A stretch of 64,000 nt of DNA. It comes from Amycolatopsis sp. DSM 110486. Lineage in GTDB: Bacteria; Actinomycetota; Actinomycetes; Mycobacteriales; Pseudonocardiaceae. The stretch covers positions 9,355,001 to 9,419,000 of the forward strand of contig NZ_CP080519.1 in assembly GCF_019468465.1 (NCBI RefSeq), given 5' to 3'. Positions 55,844-64,000 of the stretch are shown in pieces. Position numbers and translations under genes: made by a program. Positions within the stretch are counted from its first letter, which is position 1. Every line of letters starts with the position of its first letter. The notes beneath the pieces were generated by a model. It was given only the letters and a program-made list of their open reading frames with translations. It made no database searches and was not told the DNA's origin.

Positions 55844-55885
55844 CTTGCCCCTGTGGCGGCGCCCACGACGGAGCGGGCTCATTGT

Positions 55886-55914
55886 GTACTGACCTATCCA
55901 AAACCTGGTACGGT
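55886..55914 (+). promoter_or_regulatory. TetR gene promoter and candidate operator
   Basis: TACGGT (55909-55914) is 6 nt before ATG 55921. Upstream, GTACTGACCTATCCA (55886-55900) matches GTACCAATCGATCCA before the efflux gene at 11 of 15 positions. Confidence 0.5.
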
Positions 55915-55920
55915 GTCCGT

Positions 55921-56505
55921 ATGCCCAGGCCACGCGAGTTCGACGAGACCGAAGCCCTCGAAGGCGCCATGAACGCCTTCTGGGCCCGCGGCTACGAGGC
56001 GACCTCCACACAGGACCTCTGCGCCGCGACCGGACTCGGGCGCAGCAGCGTGTACAACACGTTCACCAGCAAGGAAATCCTGTTCCGGCGCGCGCTCGAG
56101 CACTACATTCAGCTCGGCGTCCGCGGCCGGGCCGCAGTGCTGGAACAGGCCGACGACGGACTCGACGCGATCCACCGGCTCCTGGCGTCGGTGATCGACG
56201 ACGAGCTCACCCACGGCCGCCGCGGCTGCCTGGTGGTGAACACGGTCGCCGAGTTCGGCACCGCGGACCCCGAGATCACGGCCCGGGTCGAGGCCGACAC
56301 CGCCGCGCACCTGGCCTCACTCGCCGAGTGCGCCCGCCTCGGCCAGGCCGACGGCAGCATCACCCGCGACCGGGATCCACACGACATCGCGGAGTTCGTG
56401 CACAGCACCGTGAGCGGGCTGCGGCTGATGTCGCGCCGCGGCGCCGAACGCGCGGCCATGACGGCCGTGGCCGACATCGCCGTCGCCGCACTCGCCCGCC
56501 GCTGA
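55921..56505 (+). CDS. TetR/AcrR family repressor
   Basis: 194 aa. DNA-binding helices [20 protein letters not shown] and [20 protein letters not shown] are typical; the C-terminal ligand domain includes [14 protein letters not shown], as in the YcdC-related group. It is followed by a Cmx-like efflux gene with a shared sequence element in front of both, so it probably represses itself and the transporter until a drug binds. Confidence 0.92.
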   Translation: MPRPREFDETEALEGAMNAFWARGYEATSTQDLCAATGLGRSSVYNTFTSKEILFRRALEHYIQLGVRGRAAVLEQADDGLDAIHRLLASVIDDELTHGRRGCLVVNTVAEFGTADPEITARVEADTAAHLASLAECARLGQADGSITRDRDPHDIAEFVHSTVSGLRLMSRRGAERAAMTAVADIAVAALARR

Positions 56506-56564
56506 CCCACCCGCACCGACTACTCCACCCGAGCATCAGCGTCGATGCGACACGAGCCAGTTTT

Positions 56565-56579
56565 GTACCAATCGATCCA
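56565..56579 (+). promoter_or_regulatory. candidate TetR operator before the efflux gene
   Basis: GTACCAATCGATCCA, related to the element at 55886; 16 nt before GTG 56596 and partly in front of its AGGAG ribosome binding site. Confidence 0.45.
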
Positions 56580-56595
56580 TAAGGAGAGACGAACC

Positions 56596-57804
56596 GTGCC
56601 CTTGGCCGTCTTCGTGCTCGGGCTCAGCATCTTCGCCCTCGGCACCTCGGAGTTCATGATCACCGGCCTGCTCCCCGGGATGGCGGCCGACCTCGGCGTC
56701 AGCATCCCCGACGCCGGCCTGCTCATCTCGGCGTTCGCCGTCGGCATGGTGGTCGGCGCGCCGCTGCTGGCCGTCGGCACGCTCAAGCTGCCCCGCCGCA
56801 CGACCCTGCTCGCGCTGCTGGTGGTGTTCGCCGGCTCGCACGTCGGCGGCGCACTCGCCCCGGGTTACGCCCTGCTCTTCGCGACCCGCATCGTGAGTGC
56901 CCTGGCCTGCGCCGGGTTCTGGGCCGTCGCCGCTTCGACCACCGTTTCGCTCGTGCCCGCGGCGCGCCGCGGCCGCGCGCTCGCGGTGCTGGTCGGCGGC
57001 CTGACCCTGGCGAACATCGCGGGCGTCCCCGCCGGCACCTTCCTCGGCCAGCACGCCGGCTGGCGCACCGCGTTCTGGGCGGTGGCCGCGCTGACCGTGG
57101 TGGCCGTCGTCGGCGTGCTCGCGTTCGTGCCGCGCACCGTCTCGGACTCCTCGGCCCTGCGGGTGCGGACCGAACTGCGGGTCTTCCGCAACGGACGGGT
57201 CTGGCTGGCGCTGGGCGTGATCGCGCTGACGCAGGCCATGGTCTTCGCGACGTTCAGCTACCTCGCGCCGTTGCTCACGACAACCGACGGCCTGCCGTCC
57301 TCGTGGGTCCCGCTCGTGCTCGTGCTCTTCGGCACAGGCGCGGTGATCGGCATCCTCGCCGGCGGCAAGCTCGCCGACGCCCGTCCGTTCTCGACGCTGT
57401 ACGGCAGCCTGGGGCTGGCCGTCGCCGCGCTGATCGCCCTCGCGGTCACTTCGGACACCGTCGTCGCCGTGGTCGCAGTCCTCGTGCTCGGCGCCGCCGC
57501 GTTCGCGGCCAACCCGGCCCTCAACGTCCGGGCGTACTCGGTCGCGGGCGGATCGTCCACATTGGTCGGCGCCAGCACCACGTCGGGCTTCAACGTCGGC
57601 AACACCGCGGGTCCGTGGGTCGGCGGTGTCGCGATCAACGCGGGTCTCGGCTTCCCGAGCGTCGCATGGGTGAGCGTGGGGCTCGGCGGGCTGGCGCTGG
57701 CCGCCCTCACGTTCGCCCTGCGCCTGCAGCGTTCCGACGACGCCCGCGCTCCCCGCTCGGCGCTCTCCTCCAAGGAGCCGGTAACCCAGCCGGCCGCGCA
57801 GTGA
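56596..57804 (+). CDS. MFS drug efflux transporter, Cmx/CmlR-like (DHA1)
   Basis: 402 aa, 12 helices. The N-terminus PLAVFVLGLSIFALGTSEFM, then GLLISAFAVGMVVGAPLLAV, closely resembles chloramphenicol exporters Cmx/CmlR, and motif C-like GVPAGTFLGQHAGWRTAFW is present. Likely exports a phenicol-like or other hydrophobic drug in exchange for protons; actual substrate unknown. GTG 56596 is chosen because AGGAG lies 9 nt upstream and the first helix starts right after it; ATG 56545 would translate the operator. Confidence 0.9.
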   Translation: MPLAVFVLGLSIFALGTSEFMITGLLPGMAADLGVSIPDAGLLISAFAVGMVVGAPLLAVGTLKLPRRTTLLALLVVFAGSHVGGALAPGYALLFATRIVSALACAGFWAVAASTTVSLVPAARRGRALAVLVGGLTLANIAGVPAGTFLGQHAGWRTAFWAVAALTVVAVVGVLAFVPRTVSDSSALRVRTELRVFRNGRVWLALGVIALTQAMVFATFSYLAPLLTTTDGLPSSWVPLVLVLFGTGAVIGILAGGKLADARPFSTLYGSLGLAVAALIALAVTSDTVVAVVAVLVLGAAAFAANPALNVRAYSVAGGSSTLVGASTTSGFNVGNTAGPWVGGVAINAGLGFPSVAWVSVGLGGLALAALTFALRLQRSDDARAPRSALSSKEPVTQPAAQ

Positions 57805-57805
57805 A

Positions 57806-57850
57806 ACGGCGAACGGCTCCCGCGAAAACTTCGCGGGAGCCGTTCGCCGT
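57806..57850. terminator. bidirectional hairpin terminator
   Basis: 21-bp perfect stem (57806-57826 with 57830-57850), core CGGCTCCCGCGAA/TTCGCGGGAGCCG, 3-nt loop; between the convergent efflux gene and inhA. Confidence 0.9.
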
Positions 57851-57862
57851 AAGGGAAAGAGC

Positions 57863-58630
57863 TCAGATGCCGAGCGCGTGCACGCCGCCGTCGACCATGA
57901 TCATCGAGCCGGTGGTGGCCGGCAGCCAGTCCGACAGCGCGACGCAGACGGTCTTGGCCGTCGGGTCCGGGTCGGAGCTGTCCCAGCCGAGCGGGGCGCG
58001 CTCGTTCCAGCCGTCTTCGAGCTCGTTGAAGCCCGGGATCGACTTCGCGGCCATCGTCTTCATCGGGCCGGCGCTGACCAGGTTCACGCGGATGCCGCGC
58101 GGGCCGAGGTCCCGCGCGAGGTAGCGGTTCACCGACTCCAGCGCCGCCTTCGCGACGCCCATCCAGTTGTAGGCCGGCCACGCCACGCGCGCGTCGAAGT
58201 CCATGCCGACGATCGACGAGCCCCGCGAGAGCAGCGGCAGCGTCGCCACCGCCAGCGACTTGAACGAGAACGCCGACACGTCCACGGCGATCTTCACGTC
58301 GTCGCTCGGCGCGTCCAGGAACGGCGCGCCCAGGCAGGTCTGCGGTGCGAAGCCGATGGAGTGCAGCACGCCGTCGAGGCCGTCGACGTGCTCGCGCACG
58401 CGGTCGGCCAGCGAGTCCAGGTGCTCCTGGTCGGTCACGTCGAGCTCGAGTACCGGCGCCGGCTTCGGGAGGCGCTTGGCGATCGTCTTGACCAGCGAGA
58501 GCCGGCCGAAGCCGGTGAGCACGACCTCAGCGCCCTCCTGCTGCGCGATCTTGGCCGCGTGGAACGCGAGCGAGGCGTCGGTGATGACACCGGTGATCAG
58601 CAGCCGCTTGCCTTCGAGCAGTCCGGGCAA
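57863..58630 (-). CDS. inhA: enoyl-[acyl-carrier-protein] reductase InhA/FabI
   Basis: 255 aa. NADH-binding ITGVITDASLAFHAAKIAQQ, then VVLTGFGRLSLVK, SIGFAPQT and the active-site Tyr-x6-Lys in YNWMGVAKAALESVNRYLA; all track M. tuberculosis InhA closely. Last reductive step of type II fatty acid elongation. TTG 58630 is used: it has GGAGG 6 nt upstream and gives the family start (L)PGLLEGKR; the ATG at 58699 would overlap fabG. It follows fabG by 46 nt, the mabA-inhA order of mycobacteria. Confidence 0.95.
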   Translation of the reverse strand: MPGLLEGKRLLITGVITDASLAFHAAKIAQQEGAEVVLTGFGRLSLVKTIAKRLPKPAPVLELDVTDQEHLDSLADRVREHVDGLDGVLHSIGFAPQTCLGAPFLDAPSDDVKIAVDVSAFSFKSLAVATLPLLSRGSSIVGMDFDARVAWPAYNWMGVAKAALESVNRYLARDLGPRGIRVNLVSAGPMKTMAAKSIPGFNELEDGWNERAPLGWDSSDPDPTAKTVCVALSDWLPATTGSMIMVDGGVHALGI

Positions 58631-58676
58631 CGGGTTCCTCCAGGTCTTGTGGTGGTCGCGGAAGAGTCGGGGAACG

Positions 58677-59432
<756 letters not shown>

Positions 59433-59729
59433 CTATCGGCCGCGCGCGGCGTCGCCGCACCCGGCGCCACCTCCGCGTCCGGGCCGGGCGCGGAAGTCCA
59501 GAGCGGAGGTTAGGGCGCGGCGCGGCGGTCCGTTTGCGCAGACCAGAGGGTTCCTACAAACGGGGGGAAGGCCGGGCGTGCGATCCGCACAAAACGTGAT
59601 CAGGATCGCCGGTCCCCCGGCCCTTCGAGACGGTCGCAACTCACCTAAGGCCAGGTAAGGAACAGCGCCGCGACCTTGCCGCGGGAGTACTCCGGTGGTC
59701 ACCGTGAGTCGCGACACAGGAGGTCAAGG

Positions 59730-61073
59730 ATGACTACCCGGATCCCCACCCCGGTGACCCGCGAGGGCGAGCGCCGAGTCGTCGGCAACGTGCTGCGCGG
59801 CTCGATCGGCAATCTCGTCGAGTGGTACGACTGGTACGCCTACTCGGCGTTCACGATCTACTTCGCCAAAGCGTTCTTCCCCGGCGGCGACGCGACGGCC
59901 CAGTTCCTCAACACCGCGGCCGTGTTCGCCGTGGGGTTCCTGATGCGCCCACTGGGCGGCTGGATGCTCGGGCGCTTCGCCGACCGGTTCGGGCGCCGCA
60001 GCGCGCTCGTGCTCTCGGTTTCGATGATGGCGTTCGGCTCGCTGCTCATCGCGGCGACGCCGGGCTACGCGTCCATCGGCGTCGCGGCGCCGATCCTCCT
60101 CGTGCTCGCGCGACTGCTGCAGGGTCTTTCGGTGGGCGGCGAGTACTCGACGTCGGCGACGTATCTGTCCGAAGTGGCCACACCCGGCAAGCGCGGTTTC
60201 TACTCCAGCTTCCAGTACGTGACGCTCGTCGGCGGACAGCTGCTCGCGCTCGGGCTGCAGCTGATCCTGCAGAGCGTGCTCACCGAGGCGCAGATGGGCG
60301 ACTGGGGCTGGCGCATCGCGTTCGTGGTCGGCGCCGTCGCGGCGGTGGTCGTGATGGCGCTGCGGCGCAGCATGGACGAGTCGGCCAGCTACGAGCGCGT
60401 CGCCGCCCAGGAGAGTTCTGCACAGTCCGGCTCGGGCAAGCAGGCCGGCGAACGCGGCACACTGCGCACGCTCGTGAAGTACCCGAGGGAGATCGCGCTC
60501 GTCGTCGGCCTCACGCTCGGCGGCACGGTCGCCTTCTACACATACGCCACCTACACGCAGAAGTTCCTCGAGAACACCGCCGGCATCCCGCGCCGCACGG
60601 TCACGTGGATCCTCTTCATCGCCTTGCTGATCTTCGCGCTCCTGCAGCCGGTGGCCGGACGGCTGTCGGACCGGATCGGCCGGCGGAAGCTGCTGATGTT
60701 CTTCGGCATCGCGGGCACCGTGCTCACCGTCCCGATCATGACGACCATGGCGCACACGAAGCAGCCGGTGCTCGCCTTCCTGTTGCTGCTCGGGGCGCTC
60801 GTGATCGTCACGGGTTACACGTCCATCAACGCGATCGTGAAGGCCGAGCTGTTCCCCACGCGGATCCGCGCGCTCGGTGTCGGCCTGCCGTACGCGCTGA
60901 CGGTGGCGATCTTCGGCGGCACGGCCGAGCTCATCGCCCAGGCGCTGAAGAAGGCGGGGCACGAATCGCTGTTCTTCTGGTACGTCGCGGGCTGCATCCT
61001 CGTCTCGCTCATCGTGTACGGGACAATGCGCGAAACGTCGCGTTCGTCCGCCCTGGAGCGTGACGAAGACTGA
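59730..61073 (+). CDS. MFS metabolite:H+ symporter (MHS family)
   Basis: 447 aa, 12 helices. MHS signatures: GSIGNLVEWYDWYAYSAFTI, MRPLGGWMLGRFADRFGRRS and LLQGLSVGGEYSTSATYLSE, as in KgtP (2-oxoglutarate), ProP and related. Imports an organic acid or betaine-like solute with protons; substrate unknown. AGGAGG precedes ATG 59730. The response regulator starts 15 nt after it, so transporter, regulator, kinase and TAXI protein probably form one operon. Confidence 0.92.
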   Translation: MTTRIPTPVTREGERRVVGNVLRGSIGNLVEWYDWYAYSAFTIYFAKAFFPGGDATAQFLNTAAVFAVGFLMRPLGGWMLGRFADRFGRRSALVLSVSMMAFGSLLIAATPGYASIGVAAPILLVLARLLQGLSVGGEYSTSATYLSEVATPGKRGFYSSFQYVTLVGGQLLALGLQLILQSVLTEAQMGDWGWRIAFVVGAVAAVVVMALRRSMDESASYERVAAQESSAQSGSGKQAGERGTLRTLVKYPREIALVVGLTLGGTVAFYTYATYTQKFLENTAGIPRRTVTWILFIALLIFALLQPVAGRLSDRIGRRKLLMFFGIAGTVLTVPIMTTMAHTKQPVLAFLLLLGALVIVTGYTSINAIVKAELFPTRIRALGVGLPYALTVAIFGGTAELIAQALKKAGHESLFFWYVAGCILVSLIVYGTMRETSRSSALERDED

Positions 61074-61087
61074 GCGGGAGGACGGCC

Positions 61088-61753
61088 GTGCGCGTGCTGC
61101 TCGTGGAGGACGACACCGGGGTCGCCGGTGCGCTCGCCGAGACGCTGCACGCGCGCGGCCACGCCGTGACCAGCGTCGGCCGCGGTGCCGACGCGCTGCA
61201 CCGGCACCGTGAGGCCGATCTGCTGCTGCTCGACCTCGGCCTGCCCGACCTCGACGGGCTCGACGTGCTGCGCAAGATCCGCCAGGTCTCCGCCGTGCCC
61301 GTGATCGTGCTGACCGCCCGCGGCGACGAACGGTCCGTCGTCCGCGGGCTGCGCCTGGGCGCGGACGACTACCTCACGAAACCCGTGCGGCTGGCCGAAC
61401 TGCTCGCGCGGATGGACGCCGTCGTGCGCCGGGCGGGCGTGCGCGACACCCCGGCCGACGACGCCGTGGTGCGGCTCGAAGACGTCGAGATCGACCTCGG
61501 CGGGCGCCGCGTCCTGGTGGCGGGCCGGGACATCGGGCTGACGACGAAGGAGTTCGCGGTGCTGGCCGTGCTCGCCGCGCGGCCGGGCACCGCCGTGAGC
61601 CGCCAGCAGCTGATGGACGAGGTGTGGGGCGACGCGTACCTCGCCATCTCGCGATCGCTCGACGTCCACATGACACAGCTGCGCGCCAAGCTCGACCGGC
61701 CGGGCCTGCTCACGACGATCCGCGGCTTCGGCTACCGGCTGGGCCGGGGCTGA
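61088..61753 (+). CDS. OmpR/TctD-type response regulator
   Basis: 221 aa, GTG start after GGGAGG. Receiver: acidic pair VEDD (residues 7-9), phospho-Asp49 in LLLLDLGLPD, Thr in VIVLTARGD and Lys in YLTKPVRL; C-terminal winged helix of OmpR type (TTKEFAVLAVLAARPGTAVS, then RSLDVHMTQLRAKL). Regulates genes on phosphorylation by the kinase 3 nt downstream. Its TctD-like order and neighbours suggest control of organic-acid uptake. Confidence 0.94.
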   Translation: MRVLLVEDDTGVAGALAETLHARGHAVTSVGRGADALHRHREADLLLLDLGLPDLDGLDVLRKIRQVSAVPVIVLTARGDERSVVRGLRLGADDYLTKPVRLAELLARMDAVVRRAGVRDTPADDAVVRLEDVEIDLGGRRVLVAGRDIGLTTKEFAVLAVLAARPGTAVSRQQLMDEVWGDAYLAISRSLDVHMTQLRAKLDRPGLLTTIRGFGYRLGRG

Positions 61754-61756
61754 GCG

Positions 61757-63142
61757 GTGCGCACCCGCCTGCTCGTCGTGCTGGTCGCGCTCGCGCTGCT
61801 TGTGGTGGCCGCGTTCGCTGTGCCGCTGCTGGCGAGCACAGCGGAGCAGCGCACGCAGCAGCTGGTGATCTCCCGCAGCAACGACGTCGACCGGTTCGGC
61901 GTGCTGGCTCAGCAGGCGGTCGACGCGCACGACCCGGCGGCACTCGACGCGGAGGCCGAGCGGTACTCGGAGCTCTACGGCGAGGCCGTGGTGGTGGTCG
62001 ACGCGCAGCGCACCCCGCTGGTGCAGACAGGTGGGCTCACGGCCGCGGCGCCGGAGGTGCGCGCGCTCGTGGAGGCGACCATGCGCAACGAGCCCGCCCA
62101 GCACGTCGAGCGGCTGAGCCCGTGGTCAGTCGGGCCGGTGCTGTTCGCGCGCCCGGTGGGGTCCGGCACGCGGGTGGCCGGTGTGGTGGTGCTGCGCGCC
62201 TCCGTGGCCGCGGCGGCCGCCGATGTCGCCGCCCGCTGGAGCGCGATCGCCGCCGGGGCACTGCTCGTGGCAGCCGTGTTCGTACTGCTGGCGGTGCTGC
62301 TCGCGCGGTGGATGGTGCGGCCGCTCGTCGAGCTGGAGACGGGCGTGCTGGCCGTCGCGGGCGGCCACCGCGCGCAGGTGCCGGAGAGCTCCGGGCCGCG
62401 AGAGCTGCGGTCGCTCGCGGCTTCGGTGAACCGCATGTCCGACGCCGTGGCCGAGGCCGCCGACCAGCAGCACCGGCTCGTCGCGGACACCTCCCACCAG
62501 CTGCGCAACCCGATGGCCGCGCTGCGGCTGCGCGTCGACTCACTCGCCTCGGCCGAGGCCGGCCGGCCGGCGTACCGGGCGATCGTCGCGGAGGTCGAAC
62601 GCCTCGAACGCATCCTCGACGGCCTGCTCGCCCTCGCCACCGCGGAGTCCACCGCCACCCGCATCGCCGCCGGCTCGGACGACGAACCCGCCGACCTCGC
62701 CGCCGTGATCGCCGAACGCGTCGACGCCTGGCGTCCCGCCGCCGACGACGCCGGCGCCACCCTGCTCCCCTGCCCCGGCCACGACGAACCCGTGCTCGTG
62801 CACACCCCCGAGGGTGAGCTCGCGCAGATCCTCGACGTGCTGCTCGACAACGCCGTCCACCACGCCGGCCGCGGCGCCACCATCTCGGCCGTGTGGGAGA
62901 CGTCGCCGGGCGCCGCCACCCTCGTCGTCACCGACGACGGCCCCGGCCTGCCACCCGCCGACCTCGCCCGCGCGACGGACCGCTTCTGGCGGGCCGGCGG
63001 TGACGGCGCGCCCCGCGGCACGGGCCTCGGCCTCGCCATCGCGCGCGAGCAGACCCGCGCCCGCGGCGGCACGCTCGAACTGCACGCCAACGAGCCGCAC
63101 GGGTTGCAGGTCCGCGTGGCACTGCCGGCGGTGACGCCGTGA
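61757..63142 (+). CDS. sensor histidine kinase (TctE-like)
   Basis: 461 aa, GTG start. Membrane helices at about 4-27 and 168-190 flank an extracytoplasmic domain of about 140 residues; a HAMP linker follows, then the phospho-acceptor His247 in ADTSHQLRNPMAALR and ATP-binding boxes N (LDVLLDNAVHHA), G1 (VTDDGPGLPP) and G2 (GTGLGLAIA). Signals to the preceding response regulator. Its stop overlaps the start of the TAXI lipoprotein gene, which may bind the ligand that the kinase reports. Confidence 0.93.
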   Translation: MRTRLLVVLVALALLVVAAFAVPLLASTAEQRTQQLVISRSNDVDRFGVLAQQAVDAHDPAALDAEAERYSELYGEAVVVVDAQRTPLVQTGGLTAAAPEVRALVEATMRNEPAQHVERLSPWSVGPVLFARPVGSGTRVAGVVVLRASVAAAAADVAARWSAIAAGALLVAAVFVLLAVLLARWMVRPLVELETGVLAVAGGHRAQVPESSGPRELRSLAASVNRMSDAVAEAADQQHRLVADTSHQLRNPMAALRLRVDSLASAEAGRPAYRAIVAEVERLERILDGLLALATAESTATRIAAGSDDEPADLAAVIAERVDAWRPAADDAGATLLPCPGHDEPVLVHTPEGELAQILDVLLDNAVHHAGRGATISAVWETSPGAATLVVTDDGPGLPPADLARATDRFWRAGGDGAPRGTGLGLAIAREQTRARGGTLELHANEPHGLQVRVALPAVTP

Positions 63143-64000
63143 CGATCACACGCCGCACCGCGTTGCTCGGCGGGCTCGGCCTCGCGCTGGCCGGGTGCGC
63201 GCCCGCCTACCGCGGCCCCGAACGGTCCGTCACGATCGCCGCCGGGGAGCAAGGCGGGTTCTACCTGGCGTTCGCGGAGGTGCTGGCGGCCGAGGTGAGC
63301 CGGGCGGAGCCGCGGTTGCACTGCGCGGCCGTGGCGACCGAGGCGAGCGTCGTGAACGTCGAGCGCGTGCGCGACGGCGGGGCCGACCTCGGTCTGGTGC
63401 TCGCGGACGTCGCGCAGTCGGCGCTCGCGGGCCAGGCGCCGTTTCCCGCGCCGGTGCCGTTGCGGGCACTGGGCCGGGTGTACGAGAACTACCTGCAGCT
63501 CGTGGTGCGCGCGGACGATCGTCTCGCGCAGCTGCGGGACCTGGCGGGACGGCCGGTGTCCGTCGGCGCGGGCGGGTCGGGCGCCGCGCAGCTGGGCGAG
63601 CGCGTGTTCGCCGCGGCCGGTGTGTCGGTGGTGGCGCGGCACCTGCCGCTGGCGGACGCCATCGCCGCGCTGGCGAGCCATCGCATCGACGCGCTTCTGT
63701 GGTCGGGCGGCCTCCCCACCCCGGCGCTCGCCGAGCTCAACCGCACGACACCACTCGCGTTGTTGCCGCTCGCGTCGGTGATCCCCGCGTTGCGGGCGCA
63801 GCACGGGCCGGTCTACGAACAGGTCCAGGTGCCCGCCGGCGCGTACGCGGGCGTCGGGGCGCCGGCGACGATCGGCGTGGCGAACCTGCTCGTCTGCGCC
63901 CCGCGGCTGCCCTCGGACGTCGCCGCGGCGGTGGTGCGGGTGCTCGCCGGGCGCGCGGCCGATCTGGTGCCGGCGCAGGCCGTCGGGACGCAGTTCCTCG
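63139..64000 (+). CDS. TAXI-family solute-binding lipoprotein (3' end outside window)
   Basis: GTG 63139 overlaps the kinase stop (GTGA). Signal ITRRTALLGGLGLALAGC combines an RR pair with a lipobox, so it may be a Tat-exported lipoprotein. The body is TAXI-TRAP type: VTIAAGEQGGFYLAFAEVLA, then LALVLADVAQSAL-like GADLGLVLADVAQSALAGQ and IDALLWSGGLPTPALAEL. TRAP systems normally also need a membrane permease, none of which is visible here; the protein may instead feed ligand information to the kinase. At least 287 residues; end not seen. Confidence 0.88.
   Translation, partial: MTITRRTALLGGLGLALAGCAPAYRGPERSVTIAAGEQGGFYLAFAEVLAAEVSRAEPRLHCAAVATEASVVNVERVRDGGADLGLVLADVAQSALAGQAPFPAPVPLRALGRVYENYLQLVVRADDRLAQLRDLAGRPVSVGAGGSGAAQLGERVFAAAGVSVVARHLPLADAIAALASHRIDALLWSGGLPTPALAELNRTTPLALLPLASVIPALRAQHGPVYEQVQVPAGAYAGVGAPATIGVANLLVCAPRLPSDVAAAVVRVLAGRAADLVPAQAVGTQFL

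Overview
The window is high-GC actinobacterial chromosome with high-GC codon use, many GTG/TTG starts and promoters whose -10 box lies 6-7 nt before the start codon. It carries a complete Pup-proteasome system, a mycothiol ligase (mshC), InhA/MabA-type fatty acid enzymes, HelY, PafBC and Lrp-type genes. Recalled gene order matches the M. tuberculosis Rv2089c-Rv2130c interval (pepE, 5'-3' exonuclease, DUF4333 protein, helY, tatC, tatA, pafC, pafB, pafA, prcA, prcB, pup, dop, mpa, trmI, RecB-like nuclease, hisG, hisE, PAC2, mshC). The rich accessory content and InhA/FabG pair fit a Pseudonocardiaceae (Amycolatopsis-like) genome; this is an inference, since no rRNA is present.

Layout. 1-9130: an Lrp regulator/aminopeptidase pair, a membrane protease and epimerase, the exonuclease, and a tandemly duplicated DUF4333 + Eis-type acetyltransferase unit. 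9318-16689: helY, lipid kinase, tatC, tatA, a small membrane protein, pafC and pafB. 16765-31806: Pup-proteasome genes pafA, prcA, prcB, pup, dop and mpa, interleaved with a BNR-repeat protein, a PAP2-lipid kinase fusion, an esterase, a NUDIX hydrolase, a lipoprotein, an aldo/keto reductase with a small HTH protein, and a broken EamA transporter. 32157-42346: low-complexity membrane protein, trmI, site-2 protease, RecB-like nuclease, thioesterase, ParA, hisG/hisE, HAD phosphatase, PAC2. 42415-53776: amidohydrolase, phosphoesterase, MFS/ArsR, MarR/ABC-F resistance pair, mshC, and a VWA + AAA ATPase pair. 53877-64000: a hypothetical gene, ferrochelatase, TetR/Cmx-like efflux pair, inhA and fabG, an MHS-type symporter, and a two-component system fused in operon to a TAXI solute-binding lipoprotein that runs off the window end.

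Two things stand out. First, six long (about 130-180 bp) palindromic repeats plus one collapsed copy lie between genes. Their outer stem and inner loop are conserved, but about 16 nt of each arm is different in every copy while staying perfectly complementary. Four copies form two head-to-head composite elements, and the collapsed copy sits at a deletion junction in a transporter pseudogene. Second, mpa, helY and the RecB-like nuclease each have a promoter matching the RecA-independent DNA-damage consensus TTGTCRGTG-N8-TAnnnT, and the activator of such promoters, PafBC, is encoded in the same window. A third local circuit is a small HTH-like gene bracketed by GTATA-N6-TATAC palindromes, one of which precedes the reductase.
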